DNA of 64,000 nucleotides from an uncultured Eubacteriales bacterium. Lineage in GTDB: Bacteria > Bacillota > Clostridia > TANB77 > CAG-508. Below are positions 63,098 through 64,000 of the stretch, one piece after another. Numbering within the stretch: the stretch's first letter is position 1; every line of letters starts with the position of its first letter. The notes below the pieces were generated by a model. The model saw nothing but the letters and a program-made list of their open reading frames with translations, ran no database searches and was not told the origin of the DNA. The translations under genes and the position numbers were made by a program. Location: assembly GCA_949289635.1 (NCBI GenBank), contig CASEOS010000004.1:82179-146178 (forward strand). Direction: 5' to 3'.

Positions 63098-63679
63098 TTA
63101 CTGAATTTTTTTAACCTCTTTTAAAGCCATTTCTAAAGCTTTCATATTTCCATCTATTACTTCAGGCTTTTTAGCAAATTTATGTTTAAAAGACCCTTTC
63201 ATATCTTCTAATAATTCCTCATCAGTCATAATTTTACTTACTTTTACAATAGCTGCTAGCATAGGTGTATTTGGAAAATATTTTCCTAAAGCCTCCTCTG
63301 AAACTTTTCTAGCATCAATTGTGTAAATTTCTCCAGAATATCCTTTTAACGCTTTTTTTAGATATTCAGCAGATTTTGTTGTATTAATAACAATAGCTCC
63401 TGTTTCCTTTAAACCAGAAGTTACATCAACTGATTCTAAAAGCGTATCATCAACAACTACCACATAATCAGGTTCATAAATATTACTATGAATGGTGATA
63501 GGAGTTTGGCTAATTCTGTTGTATGCAGTAATAGGGGCACCCATTCTTTCAGGACCATATTCAGGGAAACCTTGAATATATTTACCAGTATTAAAAGCCG
63601 CATCAGCTAATAATAAAGATGCTGTTTTGGCACCTTGTCCACCTCTACCATGCCATCTAATTTCTATCATGTTATCCAT
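63098..63679 (-). CDS. porG: Pyruvate:ferredoxin oxidoreductase subunit gamma
   Basis: The 193-residue subunit has the gamma-domain signature MIEIRWHGRGGQGAKTASLLLADAAF, QGFPEYGPERMGAPITAYNRI and PDYVVVVDDTLLE. ATG 63679 fits SD AAAGGAGG better than the TTG at 63685. It is the first gene of porG-porD-porA-porB and has a clear reverse-strand promoter with a dyad over the -10. Confidence 0.92.
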   Translation of the reverse strand: MDNMIEIRWHGRGGQGAKTASLLLADAAFNTGKYIQGFPEYGPERMGAPITAYNRISQTPITIHSNIYEPDYVVVVDDTLLESVDVTSGLKETGAIVINTTKSAEYLKKALKGYSGEIYTIDARKVSEEALGKYFPNTPMLAAIVKVSKIMTDEELLEDMKGSFKHKFAKKPEVIDGNMKALEMALKEVKKIQ

Positions 63680-63696
63680 TCTCAAATTGCCTCCTT

Positions 63697-63724
63697 TATA
63701 CTAAAATTTTACGACTTTAGTATA
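63697..63724. promoter_or_regulatory. Dyad operator candidate over the por -10
   Basis: TATACTAAA (63697-63705) and TTTAGTATA (63716-63724) are perfect complements with a 10-nt spacer. The dyad covers the -10 (63719-63724) and the likely transcription start, and reaches the edge of the SD. Only one arm would be transcribed, so it is a DNA site for a dimeric repressor, not an RNA hairpin. The regulator is unknown. Confidence 0.65.
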
Positions 63725-63747
63725 TGCCTAAATGGTCTTAATGTCAA
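63719..63747 (-). promoter_or_regulatory. Sigma-A promoter of the por operon
   Basis: On the reverse strand: TTGACA (63747-63742), 17-bp spacer, TATACT (63724-63719). Confidence 0.85.
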
Positions 63748-63761
63748 TACATTTGTGAAAA

Positions 63762-63878
63762 ATGATGACTTTGGGGACGGAGCAAAAAATCATCATTTAT
63801 GTAAGAATTTTATAAAACTTTTATTTTATCATTTTCAATATAAATGATGATTTTTTGCTCCGTCCCCAAAGTCATCAT
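63762..63878. repeat. REPIN-like inverted pair E
   Basis: Arms 63762-63799 and 63841-63878 are complementary over 38 positions, separated by 41 nt. The core GGGGACGGAGCAAAAAATCATC is almost identical to that of pair C at 53.5 kb. Each arm also self-pairs (GATGACTTT/AAAATCATC). It lies upstream of the por promoter. Confidence 0.9.
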
Positions 63879-63943
63879 CAGGAAACAGGGAAATTTTTAA
63901 CAAATGTAGTGTTACAATTGATGTGAAACAAAAATAATAAAAA

Positions 63944-63972
63944 TTGAATAAGTGATTCAAATCATATATAAT
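63944..63972 (+). promoter_or_regulatory. Promoter reading out of the window
   Basis: TTGAAT (63944-63949), 17-bp spacer, TATAAT (63967-63972). The gene it serves lies beyond the right edge. Confidence 0.7.
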
Positions 63973-64000
63973 TAAGTTGCCAAACAAAAATTATATAAAG

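Noticed and set aside
1..64000. tRNA, rRNA genes and CRISPR arrays
   Set aside because: Looked for T-arm-like GTTCGA/GTTCAA contexts and evenly spaced repeats with unique spacers; none found. The AAGTGG repeats (45.2 kb) and the 40-bp repeats (52.2 kb) are not CRISPR-like.

Overview
The window is A+T-rich, densely coding DNA with Gram-positive signals: strong Shine-Dalgarno (SD) motifs, many TTG starts and intrinsic terminators. It encodes Spo0A, a SpoIVFA/SpoIVFB-like pair and a GerS-like protein, so the lineage is endospore-forming or descends from spore formers. MurE has the DNPR motif of meso-diaminopimelate-adding enzymes, and dapF and dapL are present, so the wall should be of the mDAP type. 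A four-subunit pyruvate:ferredoxin oxidoreductase and a two-cluster ferredoxin indicate an anaerobe. The best overall fit is an uncultivated-type gut clostridium (inference; no 16S rRNA is present).

Layout. 0-5.4 kb: spo0A, a membrane-anchored C1q/BclA-like protein, spoIVFA/spoIVFB and a pseudopilin-like protein. 5.6-10.3 kb: a promoter followed by minD-minE-rodA-dus-gerS-like-mazF (no minC, no antitoxin). 10.3-23.7 kb: housekeeping genes (HD-GYP, aspS, mnmA, monofunctional GT51, dapF, dapL, HD hydrolase, ruvA, rarA), a split TSUP transporter and small unknowns. 23.8-32.0 kb: one 8.2-kb gene for a cyclic beta-1,2-glucan synthase-like protein. 32.2-39.9 kb: accessory region with an unrecognised two-gene cassette, a RhuM-family gene, a remnant of a second glucan-synthase 3' end, and a Sel1-repeat gene. 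40.0-44.4 kb: hydrolase, membrane-anchored MurF-like ligase, D-Ala ligase and an M15 peptidase, a peptidoglycan-precursor cluster outside the main wall cluster. 45.1-54.8 kb: a division/cell-wall cluster (mraZ-rsmH-ftsL-pbp-murE-mraY-ftsW-murG) with an MraZ-type operator and no murF or murD. 54.9-60.4 kb: WalK-like kinase, lepB, holB, yaaT, ferredoxin, thiN. 60.5-63.7 kb: the reverse-strand porG-D-A-B operon.

Non-coding architecture is the most unusual part. (1) A family of REPIN-like inverted pairs with a shared GGGGACG-type core but different stems sits in gene gaps at 18.7, 44.5, 53.5 and 63.8 kb. One pair at 59.1-59.8 kb brackets a decayed REP-associated (Y1/RAYT) transposase, and a single copy lies at 60.5 kb. 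(2) Three genes (M23 peptidase, glucan synthase, division transpeptidase) start directly after an intrinsic-terminator-like hairpin whose 3' arm carries their SD, suggesting a shared attenuation mechanism. (3) Long open frames continue in frame past the stop codons of mraZ and the GT51 gene. (4) A 3' fragment of the glucan synthase gene recurs 6.2 kb downstream, on the far side of the unrecognised cassette and rhuM.

Best candidates for something undescribed are the two-gene cassette at 32.26-36.61 kb, whose products share a C-terminal motif (NKDWYI), and the terminator/SD leader architecture.
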